Below, piece by piece: positions 25,957-34,547 of a stretch of 57,829 nt of DNA. The DNA lies in assembly GCA_003225075.1 (NCBI GenBank), contig QIAP01000078.1, positions 1-57,829 on the forward strand. Direction: 5' to 3'. The first letter of the stretch is position 1. Each line of letters begins with the position of its first letter. Source of the stretch: Acidobacteriota bacterium (GTDB lineage Bacteria; Acidobacteriota; Terriglobia; Terriglobales; Acidobacteriaceae). The notes beneath the pieces were generated by a model. It was not told the origin of the DNA. It made no database searches and saw only the letters and a list, made by a program, of their open reading frames with translations. A program made the position numbers and the translations under genes.

Positions 25957-26604
25957 TCAGTGCGGCAACGGTTGCAACGAGCCCAGTACCAGAGTGATGC
26001 CCGCACGCTTGCGCAATTCCGAGAGCAGCGCCTGTGCCGCGTTCTGATAAGTCTTGCTGGGGTCCGATGAATCCGCCCAAACCGCGTCGTATATGACTTG
26101 CGCTGCTTCCTTCAGATCCATGTGCAGAGCCGCTTCGGTGACATCCACCCGCTCCTGAACGTGATCGTAGCAGCACTTGCAAACGGCCGCCGGTTCATAG
26201 GCGCCCTGATGATTTTCCTCGAGGCTGCAGCGAAAACTGGCTGCCGCATTGATCTGCGTGTGAGCCGCGTACAGTTGCGATTTGAATTCACGCAGAAAAC
26301 GTTCCCGCTCTTCTTCCAACGCGACTCCGTCCGGCATTTCTTCGCCCAGCGGAGGGGCAGTGGCAACCGGCGCTCCCAGGGGTGAAACCCGCTGGGGGCT
26401 TTTGCAAACCGGACATGCCTTGAGATCGGCGGCGTAATAGGTCCGGCACTTGGCGCACGGCAACCCATATCCTATGGCGCGCGGCGTAATCTCCGAGTCC
26501 GGTGCAAGTACGGGCTCCGCTCGCTGGACATCGCTACTCCGTTGCAGTACGGTTTTGGCCGCTTGCTGGCCGATCACAGATTGCATTGTTCGCGTGGAAT
26601 CCAT
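25957..26604 (-). CDS. Conserved-looking protein with zinc-ribbon-like N-terminal half
   Basis: 215 residues. CAGGAG before the ATG at 26604 selects this start. CAKCRTYYAADLKACPVC near residues 50-70 forms a CxxC...CxxC zinc ribbon. A second Cys-rich part (CSLEENHQ, then CKCCYDHV) precedes a helical C-terminus. A Thr/Pro-rich linker separates the ribbon from a predicted coiled region. No membrane segment or signal peptide. I do not recognise a named family; a regulatory or scaffolding role is possible. It lies convergent with the frameshifted exported gene, 10 bases away. Confidence 0.68.
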   Translation of the reverse strand: MDSTRTMQSVIGQQAAKTVLQRSSDVQRAEPVLAPDSEITPRAIGYGLPCAKCRTYYAADLKACPVCKSPQRVSPLGAPVATAPPLGEEMPDGVALEEERERFLREFKSQLYAAHTQINAAASFRCSLEENHQGAYEPAAVCKCCYDHVQERVDVTEAALHMDLKEAAQVIYDAVWADSSDPSKTYQNAAQALLSELRKRAGITLVLGSLQPLPH

Positions 26605-26929
26605 GGTTTGCTCCTGGTGCTTTGCGGTCGCTTTCTCGTGCACTTCTTGGATCGGGAACGCCAGTAAAACTAAGTCTCATTCTAGGGACGATTACTGGAA
26701 TCGCCGATGCACTGCAGTGCATGTCTCGATACTGCCCATTAGTACAACGCAGAGTCCGCATCCGGCGGCTCGGCTTCCTCAAACTCTCATCCGAACCCGC
26801 GTGCCGCCGCTCACTTATTGCAGCTAACCGACCAATCGTGCGGAACGCAAATAAAGAACTTGTTGGTCATGTCGCTTTACTTCCCTGAGATTCCCCCAGC
26901 ACAATTTCAAAGTGAGATGAGACTACAAA
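26605..26929. promoter_or_regulatory. Intergenic region with a perfect 16-bp palindrome
   Basis: About 325 bases between the zinc-ribbon gene start and the TPR gene end. ATGCACTGCAGTGCAT at 26707-26722 is a perfect 16-bp palindrome lying about 100 bases upstream of the start at 26604, a good position for a repressor or activator site. Small frames here carry no start signals and are not called. Confidence 0.5.
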
Positions 26930-28390
26930 TCAACGTGCGTTTGCCTTCATCAGCTTGATAAGTTCTTCTTTACGCGCGCGAAACAGGCTCTGTCCCGGTT
27001 CGAGATGGGACGCAACTTCTAACTCAGCCAGCGCATCTTCATATCGATTCATACTCACCAGGCACGCTGCAAGATCGTAATGGTGATCAGCCGTAGGCTC
27101 CAGGCGAAGTGCCTGCCGGAATTCTTTTTCTGCCGCCTCGAACCGCTGCAAGTCGAACAAAGCAGTGCCCAAATAATGGTGAGCCAAAGCGGAATCCGGA
27201 TTCAGGGAAACAGCCACGCGCAATTCCCGGGCAGCATCTTCGTTTTTTCCAATCAGCAGCAAGGCCTGTCCTAGAACCCGGTGCTCGCTGGATCCTGTCG
27301 GATTCTGGAGGATGGCCAAATGCAGTTCCGAGATGGCAGATTCGTAATCACGCTTGGCCATAAAAGCCCGCGCCAGACAGCTGTGACCACTTTCCCAGCC
27401 GGGATTCATGCGAAAGAGTTCACGGAATTCCGCAATGGCATTGTCGTAGTCGCCCTTGTCGCAAAACGTGTTGCCCAGGTTGTTACGAACCGAAGCTTCG
27501 TTCGGCGCCAGCAGCTTGGCTTCACGGTATTCGTCTATAGCTTCGTCGTTTCTTCCCTCATCGTGTAGAACGATGCCCAGATTGGTGTGTGCCTCCCAAG
27601 ACTGAGGGTTCAACCGTAGGGCATGGCGATAGGCCGCGACGGCCGCGTGCAGATTGCCTTTGTCCCGCAGAGTGATCCCCATGTCGTAGTAGGTATCGGG
27701 ATTATCAGGCTCGTACTCCAGCGATTCCGCAAATGCATGTAGCGCTGCATCGTACTGGCCGTCTGCAAACAGACCAAGTCCGAGGTAGCGGTAAGCTTCA
27801 GCATTGTGCGGGTCCATGCTCAAGGCAGTGCGCGCCTCGGCGATGGCATTTTCACTATCGTCAGAGCGATAAAACAAATAGGCGAGGCGGCTGTGAGTTT
27901 CGGGAAAGCCTGGCATCAAGCGGGCCGATCTCGTGAATTCCTCGAAAGCTCCATCCCACTGTTCTTGCTGTCGTAGTACGTATGCCAGAGCGAAGTGTAG
28001 CGCCGCGTTTTCGGAATCTGACTGCAACAATTCACGCAGTTTTTGTTCAGCCTCGTCATAGTGTTTGTTCCGAACGAGTTGGGCTGCTTTCGCTAAAGCA
28101 GACGGAAAGTCAGACTTTTGCCCATTACCGACCTTTGCGCTTGCATTCCGCAAGACCTGTATTAGTGCGGTATCGGCTCCGGCGGCGCTAAGGGCTTTGG
28201 AGTAGAGCTCATCAGTCTTGAAGTCAATTCCGCGCTCTTTGACCAACCGGCCAAGCCGATTGTTCGACACACCACCTGCCAGCCATGCCATCAATTGAAA
28301 GCTCCGGATGGGCTTGGCCTGCATTGATGCGGCTAAAACTTGCGGGACGATCGCCGCACCAAAGAACATTGAAAGCAACAACTTCCGCAT
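26930..28390 (-). CDS. Exported TPR-repeat protein
   Basis: 486 residues. A signal peptide (MRKLLLSMFFGAAIVPQVLA) is followed by a short non-repeat domain (about 25-95) and then roughly ten tetratricopeptide repeats to the end. The repeats show the usual W-L-G-Y-A-F-A-P spacing, for example AYRYLGLGLFADGQYDAALH and AHHYLGTALFDLQRFEAAEK. It probably acts as a periplasmic or membrane-associated scaffold for protein complexes. No partner is indicated by the neighbours. Confidence 0.9.
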   Translation of the reverse strand: MRKLLLSMFFGAAIVPQVLAASMQAKPIRSFQLMAWLAGGVSNNRLGRLVKERGIDFKTDELYSKALSAAGADTALIQVLRNASAKVGNGQKSDFPSALAKAAQLVRNKHYDEAEQKLRELLQSDSENAALHFALAYVLRQQEQWDGAFEEFTRSARLMPGFPETHSRLAYLFYRSDDSENAIAEARTALSMDPHNAEAYRYLGLGLFADGQYDAALHAFAESLEYEPDNPDTYYDMGITLRDKGNLHAAVAAYRHALRLNPQSWEAHTNLGIVLHDEGRNDEAIDEYREAKLLAPNEASVRNNLGNTFCDKGDYDNAIAEFRELFRMNPGWESGHSCLARAFMAKRDYESAISELHLAILQNPTGSSEHRVLGQALLLIGKNEDAARELRVAVSLNPDSALAHHYLGTALFDLQRFEAAEKEFRQALRLEPTADHHYDLAACLVSMNRYEDALAELEVASHLEPGQSLFRARKEELIKLMKANAR

Positions 28391-28677
28391 CTCTCGGAAT
28401 CCTCCACACGGCTCGGGGAGCTTGTTTGGCTCTCACGCGAGTGCTTCTCACCAAGAACATAGATCAGCAAGGTAATCCCCGGAAGGTCACCAAAGTAATG
28501 GTGGGGTTGTTGGACGCGCGATCTGAGCCACCTAACGGTTTTCCATCTGAAAGTGAGTCGAAGGCTTACCGATTGCTTAAATAAATCAATAATTTGCAGC
28601 GCTAGGTTGACTGCAAACTAAGGGTCGGAGTAACGTAAATTATGTATGTGCTGCGCGGTCGGCACTGGTGAGGACTT

Positions 28678-28866
28678 ATGTTTGAAGGTTTATTTCAACC
28701 GATGCATCTGCTGGTGATTTTCTTTATAGCCTTGTTGGTCTTTGGTCCGAAGAAGCTGCCTGAGCTCGGCAAAGGGCTGGGCGATGGCATTCGCGCCCTG
28801 AAAGAAGGTCTGAAGGATCGCCCAGCGGAACCTCCCAAGAGCGAAAACACCGAAGTAAAGAGTTAG
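28678..28866 (+). CDS. tatA: Twin-arginine translocase subunit TatA/TatE
   Basis: 62 residues: an N-terminal membrane helix (LLVIFFIALLVFGPKKLPEL) with the FGP hinge and a Lys/Glu-rich amphipathic helix behind it, then a charged tail. This matches TatA, which forms the pore of the Tat system exporting folded proteins. No tatB or tatC is in the window. At least one likely client, the flavin oxidoreductase at 3.9 kb, is encoded here. Convergent with phoU. Confidence 0.94.
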   Translation: MFEGLFQPMHLLVIFFIALLVFGPKKLPELGKGLGDGIRALKEGLKDRPAEPPKSENTEVKS

Positions 28867-28951
28867 GTTTCTCCCATTTACTCCTATCCGGTCTAAATTC
28901 TGCTTTTTCGCCGCAATCTTAGTTGTCGTCGTAGTCCGGATTGCCATCCCG

Positions 28952-29683
28952 TCATTGCTTTTCATCGCGGGTGCGAAGCCAGTCAATGAACATCTGTTCG
29001 ATGGGCTTGTCGTAAGCCATGAGGACGTGACGAATGGTGTGTCCGCTGACCAGGTGGCAGACTTCCTCAGCTAGATTCTTGACGTGGTCGCCCGCCCGTT
29101 CCAGGGATTGCGTCATGAAGATGACCTGCAGACTGGCCTGATGAACAAGATTTTCCGGGTTCTCAATGTGCCGCATAGAGATCAGATTGCGCAGCCGATC
29201 TATCTCGGCATCGGAACGCAATACGTCAATCGCTTTCTTTACATCGCGACCAGAGAATGCCGCACCGACGTCGTTCAGCATCTTCTCCAGCACCGTTGCC
29301 ATCCGTGTTAGTTCGCGGGTGTCCTGCGGATCGAGTCTGGGACCGGCGGATTGGGCACTGTTGGCGAAGCTGAGCAATAGATCTCCAATGCGCTCCAGCC
29401 CGATCATGAACTTCATGCAAGCGAGCAGTTCGCGAGCCTCGGGCTCGGTAACCTGAGTAATCGCGGCGGTGACTCCGGAATCCAGTTCCATGTCGAAGCG
29501 GTCGAGCTCTCGTTCGCACTGCCGGATTGAATTAAGCAGTACCGACGAGCCAGTCGCGATTCCTTCCGCCGCCGCGCCAGCGGCTTCCCGGGCAACAGAA
29601 CAGGCTTGCACCGTGCGCCGGACAAGGTGAGCGGAATAGGGCTCCTGCGCGGCTTTGATGCTCGGGGTACTGGCTGTGCTCAT
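28952..29683 (-). CDS. phoU: PhoU-family phosphate signalling protein
   Basis: 243 residues forming two PhoU repeats. The second carries SLERAGDHVKNLAEEVCHLV, the (E/D)xxxD metal-binding PhoU signature; the first reads GLERIGDLLLSFANSAQ. PhoU links phosphate transport to the PhoR/PhoB system. GGAGGAA before the ATG at 29683 supports the start. It heads a phosphate block: Pit, DUF47, PhoR and PhoB follow on the same strand upstream within 5 kb. Confidence 0.85.
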   Translation of the reverse strand: MSTASTPSIKAAQEPYSAHLVRRTVQACSVAREAAGAAAEGIATGSSVLLNSIRQCERELDRFDMELDSGVTAAITQVTEPEARELLACMKFMIGLERIGDLLLSFANSAQSAGPRLDPQDTRELTRMATVLEKMLNDVGAAFSGRDVKKAIDVLRSDAEIDRLRNLISMRHIENPENLVHQASLQVIFMTQSLERAGDHVKNLAEEVCHLVSGHTIRHVLMAYDKPIEQMFIDWLRTRDEKQ

Positions 29684-29926
29684 AGAATCATTCCTCCGGC
29701 GGGGGAGTGGGGGGGCGGAGCCCACTGATTTCCCAACGCCTGTTTAGCACGAAGCCAGGATATCTTCATTCTTTCTTCAGCTTGGTTAAAAGCGTGTGAA
29801 TTTCTTGGAGGGAGCGAGCTAACACGACGCGCTAATAAGGGCTGTGGGACTCTAGCTTGCGTGGTACTTAGGTCATCTTGAGGTGCCTTGGGCACGGGAC
29901 TACAGTTAACTCAACTTGGAGCAGTT

Positions 29927-30034
29927 ATGTTGTTTGCCGTATTGATTGTCTCAGCCGCATTCGGCTTATTGTACGGACTGGTAGGCGCTGAAGAACGCCG
30001 CCTTCAGGAAGTAAAAAAACCTCGCCGACGATAG
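29927..30034 (+). CDS. 35-residue single-pass membrane peptide
   Basis: TTGGAG five bases before the ATG at 29927, then MLFAVLIVSAAFGLLYGLVG, one membrane helix, followed by a charged EERRLQEVKKPRRR tail and TAG. The amphipathic layout (helix then strongly basic cytoplasmic tail) is that of a real small membrane protein, not of random sequence. It is encoded on the plus strand in the gap between phoU and pit, both on the minus strand. A regulatory peptide of the phosphate transporter is possible; there is no direct evidence. Confidence 0.6.
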   Translation: MLFAVLIVSAAFGLLYGLVGAEERRLQEVKKPRRR

Positions 30035-30072
30035 CCACACATTCAGCAAGGCCTGGAGCGCATTCCTCCGGA

Positions 30073-31122
30073 TCATGCCCCTCGATTAAAGAACCGAATC
30101 ATCCAGAAAGCGATTGCTGCGACGCCCGCAGAAGCCGGAATCGTCACAATCCATGCCCAAACGATGCGGCGTGCTACTCCCCAACGCACTGCCGAGAGCC
30201 GATGCACCGCGCCGACACCTATTATTGCTCCTGTGATGGTGTGGGTGGTGCTGACCGGGATGCCGGCCAGCGCGGTGCCAAACAGAGTGATGGCGCCAGC
30301 GCTTTCCGCGCAGAAGCCGCCGAAGGGCTTTAGCTTGGTGATCTTCGATCCCATGGTATGGACAATGCGCCAGCCACCAAAGTACGTGCCCAGAGCAATG
30401 GCAGTGTGCGCGGCCAGGATAATGGGCCAGTGGTAGCGTCCCCAGTTCGCAGCCATATCGGCCTTGTTCATATAGCCTGCAGTGTAGAGTGCGCCCGCAA
30501 CAATGCCCATGGTTTTTTGTGCGTCGTTGCCGCCGTGTCCGAGGCTGTAGCCTGCGGCCGAGACGAGTTGCAACTTACGAAACCAGGTATCCACTTGTCG
30601 TGGTGATTTATTTTGCAACAACCAATAGCCCGCGACACTGAAAAGCAGGGCCAGTACAAGTCCCATCACCGGCGCCACCACGATGAAAATCAGCGTCTTG
30701 GTCCAGCCTTGCGGGAGGATTACTCCGTAGGCGGCAGGTAGCCCATGATTTAGCGCAGCGCGTGCCATTGCCGCACCTGCGTAGCCGCCGATCAGCGCGT
30801 GCGAAGACGACGTGGGCAGGCCCCACCACCAGGTGAGTAAATCCCATACTATTGCTCCCATCAGGCCTGCAATCACCACATACTGGGTCACGTCTTCCAG
30901 GCGGATCATACCCTTGCCAATAGTCTTGGCGACGGCAGTACCGAGGAAAAAAGCGGCAACAAAGTTGAAGAATGCAGCCCAGATCACGGCCAGCTTGGGC
31001 GAGAGTACACGGGTAGAAACAACTGTGGCAATACTGTTGGCGGCATCGTGAAAGCCGTTCAGAAAATCAAAAATCAGAGCGGTCGATACGGTGACGATGA
31101 GCAGCAGCAATCCTGTGTTCAC
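30073..31122 (-). CDS. pit: Low-affinity inorganic phosphate transporter, PiT family
   Basis: 349 residues with about nine membrane helices. PiT signatures are GFHDAANSIATVVSTRVL near the start and the related second copy PTSSSHALIGGYAGAA and PVSTTHTITGAIIGVG. Phosphate is taken up with H+ or Na+. The downstream DUF47 gene and the nearby phoU, phoR and phoB fit a phosphate-uptake and sensing block. The protein is shorter than the 490-residue E. coli PitA but matches the short form common in other phyla. Confidence 0.94.
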   Translation of the reverse strand: MNTGLLLLIVTVSTALIFDFLNGFHDAANSIATVVSTRVLSPKLAVIWAAFFNFVAAFFLGTAVAKTIGKGMIRLEDVTQYVVIAGLMGAIVWDLLTWWWGLPTSSSHALIGGYAGAAMARAALNHGLPAAYGVILPQGWTKTLIFIVVAPVMGLVLALLFSVAGYWLLQNKSPRQVDTWFRKLQLVSAAGYSLGHGGNDAQKTMGIVAGALYTAGYMNKADMAANWGRYHWPIILAAHTAIALGTYFGGWRIVHTMGSKITKLKPFGGFCAESAGAITLFGTALAGIPVSTTHTITGAIIGVGAVHRLSAVRWGVARRIVWAWIVTIPASAGVAAIAFWMIRFFNRGA

Positions 31123-31168
31123 CGGCGGGCATACCTCGTCTGTGTGGTTGGCTGCCGTTGGGACAACA

Positions 31169-31783
31169 TCACGCGCTCTTCAGGGCCACGGCTTCGAGAA
31201 CGTTGGCCGCGTCTTCCGCTTTGTCCGTGGCGTTCTCCAGAACTTCGTACAGTTCCTTAAGCTTGATCAGTTGGATAGGGTCCTTTTCGTGCTCGAACAG
31301 CTCAGCGATTGCCTTGCGGCTTACCCGGTCCGCCTCATTTTCGAGACGATTGACCTCGACGCAATGCTCGAGCACGTTCTGGTTATTCTGTAACAGCGAC
31401 ACTCCAATCGCCAATTCTTCGGACTGCTGCACGATTAGGCCTGCCAGTTCCGATGCTGCCGGTGGTGGATCGAAAATCCGATACAAAGTCAGGCGTACAG
31501 CCGCCGCGTTCACGAAATCGAGGACGTCGTCCAAGGACGACGCCAAGCGGTGGATATCTTCGCGGTCGAAGGGAGTAATGAATGTTTGGTTCAGCTTGGT
31601 GATGATGGCATGAGTGATGTCGTCGGCCCGATGCTCGATCTCCTGCAATTGTTTCACTCGGGATTCAGCATCGCGTGAATGCTGAAGGATATCCTGCAAT
31701 AGTTTCGCACCCTCGGTGATGTTGCGGGAGAGATCGGCAAACATGTCAAAGAACTTGGCTTCCCGGGGGATCATGCGAACCAT
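31169..31783 (-). CDS. DUF47 PhoU-like phosphate transport regulator
   Basis: 204 residues, all helical, of the DUF47 family (YkaA/PhoU-like), which almost always pairs with a PiT transporter. Recognisable stretches are KQLQEIEHRADDITHAIITK and FDREDIHRLASSLDDVLDFV. The Asp/Glu pattern resembles the metal-binding PhoU repeat. The gene lies 46 bases upstream of pit and is probably co-transcribed with it, the usual order for this pair. Confidence 0.93.
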   Translation of the reverse strand: MVRMIPREAKFFDMFADLSRNITEGAKLLQDILQHSRDAESRVKQLQEIEHRADDITHAIITKLNQTFITPFDREDIHRLASSLDDVLDFVNAAAVRLTLYRIFDPPPAASELAGLIVQQSEELAIGVSLLQNNQNVLEHCVEVNRLENEADRVSRKAIAELFEHEKDPIQLIKLKELYEVLENATDKAEDAANVLEAVALKSA

Positions 31784-32016
31784 AGGTTCTTTAAGCTCTC
31801 CTTATTACTTCTCGACAGGGTTAGGACATAGGATGCAGCCGAGAAACGCACTAAATATCTCACGCACCTGATGCATCGTCAAATCACTTGATCGCCGGCG
31901 TTCGCGACCATGACGATTCGCGGCGTAATACAGCAGCCCAATCCGCGACGCATCCATTGCCCTAGAGAAGAGCAAAAACATCGGACTACTAACTGGTGTA
32001 AACAACAGCATCTTTT

Positions 32017-33729
32017 TCAGGAAGATTGGGCAACGGGCAAGGTAAACAGGAAAGTCGACCCATGATTGAGTTCGCTTTCTGCACGGATCGTTCCCCCGTG
32101 CGCCAGCACAATGTGCTTGGCAATCGCCAGCCCCAGTCCAGTTCCTCCCGATTCGCGCGAGCGGGCTTTGTCCACCCGATAGAAGCGCTCAAAGAGACGC
32201 TGCAGGTGCTCGGACCCGATGCCAGGCCCCGAGTCTCGGACGTAGAACTCAACATTGTGCTTGCCGGGCAAAGAGCCCAGGACAATCTCGCCTCCGCCGT
32301 ACTTCAATGCATTATCGATCAAATTGGAAAACACTTGATGGATGGCTTCGCGATCCGCCTTGACTGGGTTGGGCGCGGAATTTTCCACCACAATTTCGAC
32401 GTGCTGATTGCGTGCAATGTCGCGGAAGCTCTGGGCAGCCTCCTCCAGCAGTTCACCGGGAGCGACCGGCTGAATGTCGAAAGGCTGCTCGCCAGATTCC
32501 ACTCGCGCCAGCGTCAGCAGATCTTCCGTGAGCCGGGACATGCGGGCTGCATTCTTACGGATTATCTCCAGAAACTCTCGGGCGTGATTGCTGTCGGGCG
32601 AACTGTCAAGCAAGGTTTCCGTGTAGCCCTGGATGGACGTCAATGGCGTGCGCAATTCGTGCGACACATTGGCGATGAAGTCGCGCCGGGTTTTTTCGAC
32701 ACGCTCAGTCTCCGTGAGGTCGCGCAGCACCGCAACCGCGCCACCCCCGGGCATGGGTGCGGCGGTGACGTCGAAGGTGCGGCCGGGAATGATGGAGGCG
32801 GCGCGCCTCGCCGTGACTCTCTGTGTATCAGTTGCTCCGCTCAGGGCGGTTAGAAAGTCGGGATCGCGAACCGTCTCAACGATGGGAGCATGCAACCGGG
32901 TGCGCTGCAGCGCCAGTCGGTCCATGCCCCGATTCGCCCATTGCACGCGGCCGTCGGCGTCTACAGCGATGACGGCGTCCTGCATGCTGTTAAGAAGAGT
33001 TTCGAGCTGGCGCTGGCTGGTTTGTAGTGCGGAGAAACTCTCCTCGAGTTTGCGTGCAGTTTTATCCAGTGCGGCAGCGACTTGGCCGATTCGATCGCTG
33101 GATCCCTCGGCGATCCGCGCGGAGAGGTCGCCGGACGCAATTCGCTCGGCAAAACCTACAATGCGACGCAGGCGGCGGGCACTATACTGAGCGGTAATGG
33201 CTGCAATGACCAACGCGACAATGAACGCCAGCCCTGAACTGAACCACAGAGTGTGTCGTACTAGCTGTGTAGTGGCCTCGAGTTCGGAAAGCGGATAGGC
33301 GAAGCGCACCGCGCCTCCCGAAATAGGTGCGGCCACATAGAGAAAGGGAACACCGAGTGTCCGGCTGCGGCGTTCGTCGGATCCAACCTTGCCGTGGAGT
33401 GCGGCTACGAATTCCTTCCGCTGGGCATGGTTCTCCATCGTTGATGCCTGCGCTTCCGAATCGGCGAGCACTTTGCCGGTGGGATCAATAATCGTCGCGC
33501 GAGCGCTGGCAGCTTGAGCTTCTTGAGAAGCGATGTCCTGCAACGATTGGGTGTGTTCAACCTCGACGCGATGGGCGAGCAGCAAGGTTTTTTGAATAAG
33601 GTTGCGGTTAATTTCCTGGCGCAGTGAGGCTTCCCATGCGCGCCGTACTGAGAAATCGATCGTGATAGTGGTGGCTGCGATGACAAAAACAAACGCAGCC
33701 AGCAACTTGATAAAAATCCGGCTCCTCAC
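32017..33729 (-). CDS. phoR: Membrane sensor histidine kinase, PhoR-like
   Basis: 570 residues. Two membrane helices (about 7-29 and 160-181) enclose a periplasmic sensor segment. A HAMP domain (about 182-235), a PAS domain (about 245-345), HisKA with ANVSHELRTPLTSIQGY, and HATPase_c with N (FSNLIDNALKYGGGE), G1 (VRDSGPGIG) and G2 (GGTGLGLAIAK) follow in order. The PAS insertion and the neighbouring response regulator are typical of PhoR. Its start overlaps the stop of the regulator gene by 4 bases (ATGA). Confidence 0.93.
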   Translation of the reverse strand: MRSRIFIKLLAAFVFVIAATTITIDFSVRRAWEASLRQEINRNLIQKTLLLAHRVEVEHTQSLQDIASQEAQAASARATIIDPTGKVLADSEAQASTMENHAQRKEFVAALHGKVGSDERRSRTLGVPFLYVAAPISGGAVRFAYPLSELEATTQLVRHTLWFSSGLAFIVALVIAAITAQYSARRLRRIVGFAERIASGDLSARIAEGSSDRIGQVAAALDKTARKLEESFSALQTSQRQLETLLNSMQDAVIAVDADGRVQWANRGMDRLALQRTRLHAPIVETVRDPDFLTALSGATDTQRVTARRAASIIPGRTFDVTAAPMPGGGAVAVLRDLTETERVEKTRRDFIANVSHELRTPLTSIQGYTETLLDSSPDSNHAREFLEIIRKNAARMSRLTEDLLTLARVESGEQPFDIQPVAPGELLEEAAQSFRDIARNQHVEIVVENSAPNPVKADREAIHQVFSNLIDNALKYGGGEIVLGSLPGKHNVEFYVRDSGPGIGSEHLQRLFERFYRVDKARSRESGGTGLGLAIAKHIVLAHGGTIRAESELNHGSTFLFTLPVAQSS

Positions 33730-34448
33730 TTCGGAACCTCAAAACGGTAGCCCGCACCTCGCACGGTTTTGAGGTAGCGCGGATTCTCCGGGTCGGGCTC
33801 AATCTTCTCGCGAATGCGCCGCACGTACACGTCCACCGAACGCGGCGTGACGAAGGCCGTGTCTCGCCAGACCGAGTCGAGGAGCTGATCGCGAGTAAAG
33901 ACGCGCCCCACGTGACGTGCGAAGTAGTCGAGCAGGCGGAACTCGGTGGCAGTAGTCGTAACCAGATTGCCACTCACCGTCAATGTCATGGCGGCAGGAT
34001 CGATTTCGATCTCGCCTGCCCGAACCAGTGTTTGCATGAGCGGGCGCTCGAAGCGGCGCAGCACAGCCTTTACTCGAGCCACGAGTTCACGCGGACTGAA
34101 AGGCTTGGGAATGTAATCGTCAGCGCCCAATTCCAGTCCAAGGACGCGGTCAGGTTCGCCGCTCTTTGCTGTCAAAAAAATAACGGGGATCATGGCCAGC
34201 AATTGGGCCTGGCGAATCTGGCGGCAAAGCTCCAGTCCATCTTTGCCGGGAACCATGATATCCAGAATAAAGAGTGCGGGTCGCTGCCGCTCGGCATCGG
34301 ATAGCACCGCATTCCCTGTGGGATAAACGCGAACAGAGAAGCCCGCGCTCTCGAGGTGATGGCGGACCAGGCGCGAAATGTCCGGGTCGTCTTCTACGAT
34401 AACGATGTTGGGCTTCACAGGTCGTATTGTAGCCGGAGGCAGGGCCAT
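33726..34448 (-). CDS. phoB: OmpR/PhoB-family response regulator
   Basis: 240 residues from the ATG at 34448 (the frame extends 26 codons upstream). A receiver domain (about 10-125) has the phosphoacceptor in LFILDIMVPGKDG and Lys in YIPKPFSPRE. A winged-helix C-terminus ends in VRRIREKIEPDPENPRYLKTV and GYRFE. With the adjacent PhoR-like kinase and phosphate transport genes, a PhoB role in phosphate starvation is likely. Pho boxes were not located by eye in the nearby promoters. Confidence 0.91.
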   Translation of the reverse strand: MALPPATIRPVKPNIVIVEDDPDISRLVRHHLESAGFSVRVYPTGNAVLSDAERQRPALFILDIMVPGKDGLELCRQIRQAQLLAMIPVIFLTAKSGEPDRVLGLELGADDYIPKPFSPRELVARVKAVLRRFERPLMQTLVRAGEIEIDPAAMTLTVSGNLVTTTATEFRLLDYFARHVGRVFTRDQLLDSVWRDTAFVTPRSVDVYVRRIREKIEPDPENPRYLKTVRGAGYRFEVPK

Positions 34449-34547
34449 CGGCAGGCTGCTGACGGCGCTACCAGGAGGAAAGCCGCCATACTTAACATCT
34501 TTCGGCTCCAATCTGTCAGCTCCCACTTGGGCAGCTACTCAATTAGA

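Noticed and set aside
31784-32016. Possible small gene between the DUF47 gene and phoR
   Set aside because: The 68-codon frame at 31805-32011 has no ribosome binding site and no membrane or domain character.
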